Below, in pieces: positions 48,435 to 60,409 of a stretch of 64,000 bases of DNA. Origin of the DNA: Astragalus membranaceus (lineage: Eukaryota; Streptophyta; Magnoliopsida; Fabales; Fabaceae); NCBI GenBank assembly GCA_039519185.1, contig CM076850.1:87960270-88024269 (forward strand), in the 5' to 3' direction. The notes beneath the pieces are model-generated. The model was given only the letters and a program-made list of their open reading frames with translations. It searched no databases and was not told the origin of the DNA. The translations under genes and the position numbers were made by a program. Every line of letters starts with the position of its first letter. Positions within the stretch are counted from its first letter, which is position 1.

Positions 48435-48947
48435 GACACGGTAGTTGCGGTTTCAGAATGGTAGTCGATCTCTCTCTACATCTTTACTCTATTTTTGAGT
48501 TAGGGTTTTCCTGCTTCTCTCAGATCTGCCGTTTCACTCTTTTTCAGAATTCTGTTTTACAAATGCATTTTTTTCTGTTGAGCTTGGATTCCTTTTATGA
48601 TCTGTCAATGTATCTGATTAGGAGAGTAGGTTAATATTGGTACCTAGGATTTAGTCGAAGGAAGAGTAGGTTCAATATTCTTTTTGTCCCTATCATGTCC
48701 TTCATTTTGATTTTGTTTTTTTTATTTGACAGACTTTAACTCTTTAGTTTTGAAAACTTTCTTATTTGTTTATTCGTAGCCATATCTGGTACTTGGGTTG
48801 ATTTCACAAATAATCAAGGTAGACTACTGAAACTTGCACCTTTTTAATTGCTTAATATGGGGGCTCAGATTAGGAGATTGACACCATACTGAGTTTGATC
48901 TTATGTTGTCTTGTGTTTATGTCTTTGCATTATGGTGGCTACATTAG

Positions 48948-50101
48948 ATTCAATTGTTAGCTGATCTCAATCTGAAGAAAACTCCTCAACTGTTGGAACT
49001 AGTGGAAGATGACAAGGTAATATTAGATAATAGTGTTCCTCGATCTTATTTGTAATTTACACGTCCCATGGTTTTCTTTCCTCTATTTATGTCAGAACTA
49101 CAATTGAATTAACCTCTTTATTACGTCGCAACACAATGGCAGGATGTGGAGGAGCTTATCAGTTTATCACCTGACAAGGTTTTATTGAAATGGATGAGTT
49201 TCCACTTGAAGAAAGCTGGATATGAGAAACAAGTTACAAACTTCTCTTCTGATGTAAAGGTGAGGCAATTGTTATTTAATTTTGTATGTTGTCTTGCTGT
49301 AGTAGAAGTTAGAAATGATAAAAATAAGTAGTTATATTGTATAATGTAAATAAATATAAAAAAATAGGGTAGTGTTCTATTTTGTATTTATTACACAAAA
49401 TAACATGGCTATGCTGTTTGGTTACACGGATTCTGTCCCTTGCTCTCTTATTTTTCTTCTTTCTCAACATAATATCGAAGCTACTTCTTTTCATCATTCT
49501 AACAGATGTAGTTACTTTAGGATTTGGCTCCTCTAGATGGATGAACTTTAGAGGGAAAGTGAGGAGGCATTGATTAGAATTAATGTATCGGTATTCCTTT
49601 GAACCCCTTTTGTTTGACCTACAACTACCCTCGTTTTCTGTGCCTAATTAAACTAGTGAAGAAGCTTGCACCTTCATATGTTCTGCTGGTCTTGACAAAG
49701 ACTAGTTTTCATGGAAAAAACTCACTGTATTTTTCTACACCTGCTGATTACTGAATCATTGTGTGGCTAGATTTGCCTCACACAACTTACAAATGTAAAC
49801 AGATACAATACCATACAATACAATACAATATGGTTCTACGTTGCATGGCTCTGTTTTGTTTATCTTTAATAATGCTTTCTTTTTGCAGGATGGAGAGGCT
49901 TATGCTTACTTGCTTAATGCTCTTGCTCCAGAAGTTGCAGGCCCATCTGCCTTGGCCACAAGTGATCCAACAGAAAGAGCAAACATGGTTCTTGAGCAGG
50001 CAGAGAGATTAGATTGCAAGAGATACCTCACTCCAAAAGACATAGTGGAGGGGTCTCCTAATCTTAATCTTGCATTTGTTGCTCAAATATTCCAGCATAG
50101 G
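48948..50101 (+). pseudogene. Fimbrin (actin-bundling protein) fragment, three exons
   Basis: Fimbrins cross-link actin filaments through paired calponin-homology domains. Exons 48948-49016 (IQLLADLNLKKTPQLLELVEDDK), 49143-49259 (DVEELISLSPDKVLLKWMSF..., with NFSSDVK) and 49889-50101 (DGEAYAYLLNALAPEVAGPS..., KRYLTPKDIVEGSPNLNLAF) are all in phase, have AG/GT borders and carry no stops. Together they encode the link between the first two calponin-homology domains and most of the second. The EF hands and first domain that should precede them are missing, and the third exon is cut after QHR by the LTR at 50102. The sequence still looks well preserved, so the capture is fairly recent. It cannot make a normal fimbrin. 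Confidence 0.93.
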
Positions 50102-52652
50102 TGTCATACCCTAATTTTGTCCGTCTAAAATCCAAAAAAGGTTTTTTATTCTCGTCGTGCCACGTGTCGTTTCAATCGCGTGCGTGTGTCTTTAACGCTC
50201 GTCGTGCAATGTTTTTGTGATACCTTTTTTTTCGTTAATTTTGCTTTATTATCATAAAATATAAAAAATAATAAGTAAATAAAATGTAATGCAAAATCAG
50301 AATAGCCAAAGTCCTTTTTTTTATTTCATAACCAAGCCCTTTTGCACATATGGACAAAAACTAAAAAAGGCAAAAAGTACAAAAATTGAAAATAAAATTC
50401 AAAAATGCAAGGAAGAGGGCGCATGGCTGCTAGCTGGTCCTTTTTGATATTGTCCTTCCTTGACCTCTCCTTTGACTGTCCTTCCCAGCACCTCACCATT
50501 GCCAGCTACTGTCCTTTTGATGGTGCTATCCTTGGTCCCCTAAATTGCCCCAGCTGCTGTCCTTGGTCCTTGCTCAAAAATGTTGTCCTTTGATTCCCCA
50601 GCACCTCACCAACCTGCCTATAAATCAAGCAGCAACACAACCACACAGGGGGGGGGGAGAAAAATGGACACCAAGTTATAGAGAAAATACCCCTAAACAG
50701 AGAACACAGTGAAAAAAGAAACACGGAAACAGCAGCCAAAACAGAAGCATCAAAAATAAAAAAACAGCAGCCAAAACACAAGGAAAAGTGCAGAAGTACG
50801 CCCGGCCATCGATTGCGGTGGCCACCACCGTAGCCTCACCACCACCCAACCACCCCAAACGGCCACACCTCTGTCATCACCGTGACCACAGAACCACCAT
50901 CAACAACTCCTCCACGCCGCCGTCACCACCTCGCCCTAAAATCACCCACAGGCACCAGATCAGAGAAATAGGGGAATAGAGAGATCCGAAACCGAAAAAC
51001 AAACAAAAAAGAGAAACTCACCGTTTAAAACTCCGACCACCGTAGACGGTGGTCGTTGACCCATCCACGCCGTTATCCTCGCTGTAGCCATCATTGTCCA
51101 GGTCCTTTCGTTTTCGTCCTCACCCCTACCAGAGACGTCGCCGTCACCTCTGTCTCCGCCGGCCAAGGAACGGCCGGCCGTCGTCGTTCCCTCCTTGATC
51201 GTCCACCATCATCCTCGCTCTTCTCTTTCTCTCTCTCTTCACGCGTCTCCTTGTTTTTCTCTCTCAACAGCGCCGGTACCTCAACAGCTCCCCTTTTCGC
51301 GTTTGCGTTCACCTCGCCGGCGACGTCGTGGTACCCTTCACGGTCGTCTTCCTCCGGTGCTTCCCCTCTCCATATCCGTTCGCGTAGTCTCTCTCTCCAT
51401 CGCCGTCTTCCCTTCTCTCACCGTCGCTGTTGCTCGCCGCGGACCTCCCCCCGTCGTCGCTCACTTTCCCTCAACCGTCTCACGCCTCTCTCTCTCTCTC
51501 TCGCGGCGGAGGTAAGCTTTCTCCCTCTCTCTCCCATTTTCTCTATCTCTCTCTCCGGAAAACTGTCTCTCTCTCCTCAAACTATTTTTTGGTGCAGCGA
51601 TGAGGAGAGAGCTGGGTACGAAAGATTTGGTGTGGCGCCGTGAGAGATAAGAGGACTTAGGGTTTGGAAATTAGGGTTTTGTTTTTAATTAGGCTTTTAT
51701 AGTGGTTTTTGCGCCTACTTCGTACACCCCTCCATTTGCTGCGTGAGACACCCCCTGAGAGGCCCAGGTTTCGTGGGCTCCTGAACCCAGTATGGGAACT
51801 GGGCTGCTTAATACAACTCCTGTTGCTACTCATCTCCCCCTTTTAATAATACAGCTCCTGTTTAATATTTACATTTCAGTTTTAAAAATACAACCCCCTG
51901 TTTCTAAAATGCACATACCATTTTACTACTGCACCCCGTGTTCCTCTTCTTTAAATTTTTTTTTCTCCATAAATAAGCACTTTCTTCCACAAACCTACTT
52001 TTTTCCCCAAATAACAAATAAACGTTATCCACAAAAAATGGTTTGTTACTAATGGCCACTCTGAGCTTAGCTTGTTTGACCGTTAATAACAGCTTCAGTA
52101 TTCAATCGAGCTGTGAGTGACGACCACTCTGAGTTTTACTTGTTTGGTCGTTACGAATACCTCTCCCAATTTCAAAAATAATTAAAAACACCAAACACAC
52201 AAACTTTTTCTACCCAAGAACTACGTGCGATTTGATTCTCTACCAGGAGATACGTAGGACCAGAGGGCGGCCGGCCTCTGTCAATTGCATTAATAAAAAA
52301 CCTTTTTTTTTCTCTTTTAATTCATTTTTCTCCTTTTTCTCAAAAACTACAAAAACAAATAAGTGTTTATCGAGTCCTTTTTTATTATTATTATTATAAG
52401 GGTAAAAACATTATTTTTGAATTAATAAATGTTTACACATTTAGTTAAAAGGTAACCTTCCTTAGGAAGGATGTCGTAGGGTGCTAATACCTTCCCTACG
52501 CATAAACGACTCCCGAGCCCAAACCTGGTCCGCAAAACCTCCTTATCCACTCAATAGGGATTTTCCAATGTTTGCCCTTAAACTAAACTTTGGTCGCGAC
52601 TTCATTTCAAGAACTCCGAAGAATCCCTCTCCCGGATTTTTCGGTCGCTACA
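50102..52652 (+). mobile_element. 5' LTR of Ogre-like element B
   Basis: 2551 bp, from TGTCATACCCTAATTTTGTCC to CGGTCGCTACA. Almost identical to 60410-62951, so insertion was recent. The U3 promoter TATAAAT is at 50619-50625; a CT-rich, CpG-rich zone at 51060-51600 follows. Open frames there on either strand are Ser/Arg/Pro-rich and not proteins. Confidence 0.93.
50619..50625 (+). promoter_or_regulatory. TATA box of LTR B (5' copy)
   Basis: CCTATAAATCAAGCAGCAAC, repeated exactly in the 3' copy at 60927-60933. Confidence 0.6.
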
Positions 52653-55600
52653 GCTGGCGACTTCACTGGGGACAAATTAAGAGAGTCAAGCCTGGTTAAC
52701 TAAATGTGTAAGTTTTTATTAGCTTTATATTTTGTTTTTGCCCTTATGCTTATGTTACTTATTAGCATTTTGTTATATTATTGAACCTTAGGGTAGACGA
52801 CTCTTTTTTTGTTATTATTGTTGTTTATCTTTTCCAGCTTGTTGAGTTTAGGTATTTTGCCCTCATCACACACCTCACTTACACTTCTGCACACACCTTT
52901 GAGTGGGGCCCTATACCCGGGTCTGAAAATAACCTAGGACGAGTGGAGATTATTAGTGACAGTCATTCTGGATTTTATCTGTCTGACTTTCATGAAAGTC
53001 TCAGCCAGAGTACGCTCTTTCATGGTATCCCACATCAGGTAGCTCGCTATCGTTGTGGATCATATCATGAAGGGGATTTTAACTTTGGAGACCTTTGTGA
53101 GGAAGTGAATTGAGCCACCTGAGAGATTGATCACATAAACGACCCTAGACCATGTTGAAAATCCCAATTTAGACATGACCCACCTAGGACACAGGGGCAT
53201 TATACTTACTCTCTCTATTAATCTAGGTTAGCATTTCTCCAAAATAAAATCACTCAAAAAAAACCATTTCATACTTCCTTCATTTGCATGCACATGAGAC
53301 GACATCACTTCTTTCATTCATCATACAAAAATCATCATGCATTCATAACAAAATAAAATCATTCTTTTCACTTGCATCACGTTACCATTTCTCCACCATA
53401 CATCTCATCATCAATCCAATTATCACATGTTCATAATTTGTAAATATTAAAATATCATCATCAAATAGTGCAGCCTTCACATAATGATGGAATGCATGTT
53501 AAATATGTGACGTTCATACATCATTTCACTCATATTGTCATCCTAGTTCAAATACATCATTTCTCTATGCATGCATCATTTCTAAATAAAAAGAAAAAGA
53601 AAATAGTGTCATTATTCTTCCCATTCATCATCCAAAATATATATTCTAGTTAGCATCACCTATATGTTGCATTGTTTTTAAAAAAAAATCATTTAGAATG
53701 ACTGAGTTTTCCAAGTGAACATTCCTTCTGCATTTCATGCATTTGCATTTTCATCATGCAATATGCATTTGTCAGGTGTTCATTCATGCATTACATTTTA
53801 ACAAAAAAAAACAAGAATCATAACTTTATTCAATCATCATCAAACGAAAAGAGAGTGTTTGCATCATCACCACGTTGTATTGCCTCTTTAAAAAAGGGTC
53901 GTTTACAATAATTTTTTTTTCTTCGCACACTTGAATCAAACAATCATTTTCCCTGCATGTGTCATTTTCTAGATAAAAAAAACAAAAAACATGTCATTAC
54001 TCTTTTCATACATCATTGATCATCCAATAAAATAAATGAGAATTTGTAACTTTGCATGTTGCAAGACCTTTTAAGAAAAAAACTCATTTAAAATAATCAT
54101 TTCTTTGAACATCTTACAAACAATCACGTGCATTTCATGCACTTACATCTTCATCATACATTCATAACAAAATAAGACCATTCTTTTCATACGCATCTCA
54201 TTTCGCCACCATGCATCTCATCATCTCTAAATAACAGAAATTTCATTTGCATCATTTGTCCACCTTGCATATCCACATTAAAAAAAAACATCACCGTAAT
54301 ATTATATATTTATTCATCATTTCATTTAAATGCATTATCCCCTCTTCATGCAAAAATGGGGGTCATTTATTTCCTTCACATCCGCTTCAAGGGCATTACT
54401 CCCATGCGCCATAAAAAACCCAAAGTAAAAGTTTCTATTCCTACATGCATCAAAATAAAAATCAGAAATTTCTCCATTATTGCATTCTTCATTATCCAAT
54501 AGCCTTTTGTTAGCTGAAGCATAAGAAAAAAGGGGGTAAACCATACCCATTTAAAGTATCCTTCCGTCACGTTCGAAAATCATCACGCATTTCATTCATC
54601 TCTGTTGTCGCTCATGTACAACAAACATTCATATGTTCATGCATTATACTTTATTCAAAGAAAACATATAAAAAAAAATCACCATGCATTCATACGAAAA
54701 TGATTTTTCCATAAGCATTTCATTATCATTCCCCTACCATGCATCTTATCATCTAGAAAATAACGAAAATATCATTCATCTCATCCAAAGTGCATCATCT
54801 TGCATATCCATACACCAAAAATAATAAATATCACATTGGTATTATAAAAAATTACATTCATTCATTTCATTACTCCTCTTCATGTATCATAAAGAAACAA
54901 AAACAAAAGTCCTCCATCCCCATGCATCTCAAATACAGTAATCTCCTTCATGCGTTATAAAAACAAAAACAAAAGTCATGCATTCCTCTCACATCCATCT
55001 CAAGGGCATCAGTCCTCTCACATGCATTGAGACAAAATTGGAAATCACTTCATTTTCTTCTATTCTTGCATCAGTCACCATCCATTTTTTTTGTTAGCTG
55101 AAACAAAAAAGTAAATCATATAGTCATTTAAGATATCATTCAAGCAATCATTGTACATTTCATGCATTCTACTTTATTCAAATAATTTTTCCAAAAAAAT
55201 AAAAAATGAAACTCATAAGATTTTTTTTAACACACTGTTTGATGAGAAACGATGCCTTCTTGAAAATATATTCGAATTGATTCCTCTTCCTTGGAAAATG
55301 TTGTCACACCCTAACTTGATTCACTGACATCAAGTCCATCCTACTCATACCTACCACATTCATGGAAACCACTTGCCCACTTAACCATTCAATGGAATTC
55401 ACCAATAACTCATTCACCATCATGGTCACTACAATATTGACCGTATCGTCCTCAAACCCCTGCTCCCATAGGCTTGACCCTTAGCCACTGCATGCCCCAC
55501 CAAGGGCATCAGCCAACATATATCTCACACCCGTGATAAGAAGCTTAAATGTCTTTTTTGTTAACTTGTGTGGTTTTAACAATTAAAATTGTTCTATCTT

Positions 55601-58600
55601 AAGCGGTGTTAACTCTCCATGAAGCATTTGCAAAATAAACTAACATGACATGTGTGTTTACCCTTGTTTGAGTCAGTCCTACTACCCCCATCTTTTCGCC
55701 ACTTCCAAAACCAGACCCAACCATCCATAAAAGGCCCAGTCCCTACAAGAGTATTTCATTCGCTTTCCCCCAGTGATGAAATTTCTCGAATAGCACTTTG
55801 TATGCTCCATACTGGGGCAGAGTAATGATCACTAAGATTTTCTGTCGGCATTCCAAGCACTCGTGCAAGTCCTTTGAGTAAAAAAAAAAACAAAAAAAAA
55901 AGAAATCCAAAAAGGAAAAGCCCGTTAGGTTGAAAACTCATAAGAGCAACCCAAGCAAAAATTAGGGCATGGAAAGAGAAAAATAAAGAAAAAACAAATA
56001 TGTTAGAATGAAGTTTTGTCCTATAGTTACAATTTCGAGAAAATAAGCAATCATGTTATGAAGTGAAGTTTGGCAACGTTCCCACATCCTAAAAAGAGAA
56101 ATACCCTTTGCCACCCACTTCGAGCCAAAAAATCAAAAAAATTTCAAACACCTTACACAATGATCAATCCCATATCTAACAGCTCGCTCAACTCGAAAGA
56201 AAAAAGAAAAATCACAAAAAAAAGAAGTGAAATTAAAAAAGAGGATTGAAAAACCCTGAAAACCAAAGCGGTAGAAATTGTGAGCTGATACTTCACACCA
56301 TCGAGCATATAAAAGATCATTGTCTGAAATAAACCCTCAAACACTTCCTTTGGCCTAAGCATCCTATCCTCCATAAACCCTCAAATGCGCTACAACCCTA
56401 AAACAGGTTCATTCTACCATGAAGCGCATAAAAGATTCTTTGTTTCAACCAACCCCGAACACTCTCAGGAGCAAAGTAATCATTTCCTTCATGAATCATT
56501 AACCACTGGCCATATTACAATCCAAAGGCCTATTCTGATCAGTGATTGGTTGCTTCCATTTTTCTCAAAGCTTATACTCTAGGACAAAATAATCAGAATA
56601 ATTTATTTGCTCAAAAAAAAAACAAAGAAAAAAATATTATTACACAAAAAATAAATAAAAAATAAAAAAAAACTTAAAAGGGCTTGCACGCTCGAAGTTC
56701 ATCAAGAGAAGATAACAGTGATCATCAACAAAGTGAATTTTCATCGAACCAAAAACTCTTGACTGTCTTAGCTTGTGGAATCCTTCCCAAGGAAAACCAC
56801 AAATCCCTACTAAGGCAGTTACTTGACTTATCATATCAAAATGGGGCAATACCTCACCCTCCATTCCACTCAAACTCAGGGAGATTTTTTTAGCATCCCC
56901 AAAATACCCTCATCTTTCATCCCGTTCATATACTACACTCATGTAGCCGTACCAGACCAATTTCCAAACCATTATTCTAACTTTACACCCTGTCACAATC
57001 CCACTCAAGATGGGGCAATCTTCACCTTTCATGGATTGGGGCAACCCTGTCCTCTTGTAGACCGGGGCATCATATCCCTCGACCCGAAAGAATCTTTCTG
57101 CCTCCCATTCCATTCATTCCTAGCCACGTGTCACCCCAATACCAGCATATTTCCCAATCCCTCAATCAGTCCATATCCTTAGTTGTCATCGTCCTCCCTA
57201 GACATAGGCAGATTGTTTCACTCCCCACTATTTGAAGTCAAAATTGGGGCAGTCAAACATTTTTACCTTGGGGCAAGCTTATCTCTCATAAGCTTGAGCC
57301 AATAAACCTCATCCTCCACTCCACTCATGTGTCACACTTGACTATACCCTACATTTCTTGAACCCTGAGTCAACTGGCACATTCATTTGCATTCACACCG
57401 TTTTTCATATTTATTAAACAAATGCTCCAAAGAGAGAAACACATGTTAATGACAATCCCTCTAAGTTAACATCTTAGACTTGAAAGCTTAGCCATCATGG
57501 GTCATCATAACCAAATGAGAACCCATCTGCAAATACACATCTCGATCTCTAGAAAGGGCACTAATACATTGCCGCAAGCCACACTTTTCAAGATGACAAT
57601 CTTGAGCTTACCAGAGTTCAAGTCCAAGCCATCAAAAATCTTTCTTCCAAGGAACGAACAATTCAAAAGGTTCAGCTCTCTGTTTCCAGCATCAAAAGTT
57701 TTGTTTCTCATCAAACATTTTTGCATCCTTACAAAAAAATGTTGTTACCAACAAATCATGCATTAGACATGTCCTCATTATTCTAGAATTAAACCCTGCA
57801 TCTGATCATACTCATCACCACTCTCTCATGCAAGTATTGTACATACATTCACATTCGACTTGTTTTTGCCTACAAAATTTTGCTTCTTGTGCATTACGCA
57901 TTGCGTATGCGGGCATGCATTGCCACGCATAACATGTATCGCTTCAATAAAAATGCCAAATATCGGTCGCATCATTACCAAAAGTCTGTCTGTCTACATC
58001 CCAATCAATCACATCATCACACCATGTATTTAGGCATTTCCTTTTGTTCACCATAGCGTTTGCATCAAAATATTACTATCCATCACATTCACATTCTCAT
58101 TTCATGGATTCATCAAATACCAAAAAGGCAATAAAGCGGAAAGACAGAAAAAAAAAACCTCCCACATCCCAGCAAACATCCAATCATTGCATCATACAAC
58201 ATCAAGTCATGCGGCTACCACAACCCTTCATCTAAGCATTACGTGTGCACGTTCTTTCATTCATTCCTTCATTCATTCATTCATTCATGAAAATGGGTAA
58301 AACAAGAGAAAACCAAAAAGGCAAAAATCATCCACATTGCACCCGTTACTCCCGCCAAAGCATAGATCATTCCATCATGCAATCAACAGTACATTTGCAT
58401 TCACATGTTATCGACATGCGCATACACAACTCATCAGTTTTTGTTCTCGACCAACTCCAGCACCCACAATTCATGGGCTTTTGTAGTCCATTTTCTTTTG
58501 CATTGCACATTCATCACATTGCACGAATACATATAACATTTGTTTGCTTCGATAGACGTGCCACGCGTGGGTCTTATCGTCACCAAAAACTTTCTACAAC

Positions 58601-60409
58601 ACCAATCATATCATTTGCCATGCATTCATGTGCTTTCCTATCATTCACCAAAGCGTTTGCATCAAAATATCACATATCTATCATATTCGCATTCTCATAC
58701 CAAAAAGGGCAATAAAGCGAAAACACAAAAAAACATCTTTCCGCATCCCGACAAACATCCAATCATTGCACCATACATCAAACCATGCATCTACCATAGC
58801 ACCTACATCTAAGTAGTACATTTGCATTCGCATGTTATCCGCATCCGCATCCACAGCTTATCAATTTCTGTTTCCGACCAGCTTCAGCATCCATCATTCA
58901 GAGTATCGTAGTCCATTTGCTTTCGCATTGCACACATTGCATACCTATAACACTTTTTTGCTTCGATAGACGTGCCAAGTGCCGGTCTCATCTCATCACC
59001 AATCATATCATTTGCTATGCATTCATGTGTTTCCTTTATTCACCATAGCATTTGCATCAAAGTATTACATTCGCATCATATTCACATTCGCATTGCATGC
59101 ATCAAGAAAAGAAGCAAAATAAACAAGGAAAAAGCAAAAAGAAAAATCCATCCATTACATTCATCATCACACATTAATCACTACAGACACATTCACATCT
59201 CATACATCGTTTGTCAACTTTCTCATTCCTTCAGGTTCAACACCCATGGTATACCCATTTCATTCATCATCCCCCAAATACCAATCATTGCAGGTTCATC
59301 ACATTACACGCATGACATTGTTCGCTTCGATAGATGTCCAAGTGTCGGTCTCATCGTTGCCCCCAAAAAAAAAGAGTTTTTTTTACATTACTAATCATAT
59401 CTTTGTACCATGCATGGCATTCGCGTCAAAGCATTACATTTGCATCACATTCACACTTTGCATTTCATACACTCATTATGTACCCAAAAAAAAAAGAGAA
59501 AAGCAAAAAAACAAAAGGAGAAAAATTGATCATTCCATTACATTCATCATTAATCAGCACAATCACATTCATATCTTATCTGCATTCACATACATCACCT
59601 ACCACGCTTCATTCATTCCATCGGATACCTACCATTTCACATACCTATATTGCACGCATACATCATTCATTGCATTTTTAGACATGCCAAATGTAGATAG
59701 CTTTTTCCGTCTCAGGTAAATGCATTCATTAGGTATGTTCTAGGCAGGTGCGCCATGTGCCGATCCCAATGGTTTGTTCCCTCAAAGTCAGTGCTCTAAG
59801 CGTTGGTCTCATATCACAATTCAGAGTCCCAGTACTCTTGCTGACCCCCAGCGGTCCTTCAGAGCCCAAGCGCTCCTTCAGACCATCACTAGTCCTTCAA
59901 TCCAGATCGCACGTCGCGTTATCGAGCAACCGACGGATCATCCGGCCCTAGGCCCTTCAGACTAGCTGTGTCCGCCTAAAAAACACAGTGCATGTCCTTC
60001 GAGGTGTGCAAATCAGGTCAACGACCCGACCTTGCCACCCATGGCCGCTCGAAAAAGGCCATCCCCCAAGCAGACCGTTTTACTAGTACCGTTGCTATTT
60101 TGCGCTCCTTCAGACCCATTGGTCCATCAGGCTTAGGCATGCCCTTCAGACCTCGTCGGTCCTTCAGTTTAACTCCAGTCAATGCGCCAAGCATCGATTG
60201 CGAGTTTGACCATTAGAGCCCCAAGTGCTCCTTCAGATCCCCAGCGATCCTTCTTTACTTTTGTTCTATATCAACCAATTATTTTTCAATAATTTCTAAA
60301 AAAAATAGCCTTGACAAAATTATCGTCTTTTTATCTTTGTTTCTATTTTACTTGAGAAGTTTGGAAGCCTTTCATACTTCCTAGTAAAATATAAATAAAG
60401 AGGGGCAGC
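52653..60409 (+). mobile_element. Interior of element B: large retrotransposon derivative (LARD)
   Basis: 7757 bp between two full LTRs. It has a primer-binding site TGGCGACTTCACTGGGGAC (52655-52673), an Ogre-type leader (ACCTTAGGGTAGACGACTC near 52784 and CCCTATACCCGGGTCTG near 52909) and a polypurine tract ending AAAGAGGGGCAGC (60397-60409). Between lie a CAT-rich tract (53.27-55.2 kb), a block with TACTGGGGCAGA (55.8 kb), GGGGCA-containing segments (56.8-57.3 kb) and degenerate tandem repeats (57.9-59.7 kb). No open frame exceeds about 160 codons and no gag-pol motif is seen, so it depends on a partner element for movement. Confidence 0.88.
57937..59715 (+). repeat. Degenerate long tandem repeats in element B
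   Basis: GCTTCGATAGACGTGCCA-like segments at about 57941, 58547, 58963 and 59326 each pair with a GCGTTTGCATCAAAATATTAC-like segment nearby, giving units of roughly 360-610 bp. An ATTC-type microsatellite sits at 58257-58288. Confidence 0.65.

Larger units (their letters stand above)
47926..50101 (+). mobile_element. Inserted segment carrying a fimbrin gene piece
   Basis: It starts abruptly inside element A with an inverted pair, CTACGGCAACGGTTTT (47928-47943) and GAAAACATTGCCGTAG (47969-47984), like the subterminal repeats of CACTA-type transposons. It continues with a 5'-UTR-like GA/CT-rich zone and a 70-bp tandem repeat, then three fimbrin exons. The other end is not visible because element B interrupts it. 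Whether it is a gene-capturing DNA transposon is inferred. Confidence 0.5.

Noticed and set aside
51056..51643. 195-codon open frame and its duplicate at 61347-61814
   Set aside because: Both lie inside LTR copies, are Ser/Arg/Pro-rich from CT-rich DNA, and differ in length between two nearly identical LTRs.
52781..53113. 110-codon frame repeated at 63080-63412
   Set aside because: It lies in the non-coding leader of the Ogre-like element. Its conservation is explained by the recent tandem duplication, and no gag-like motif is visible.
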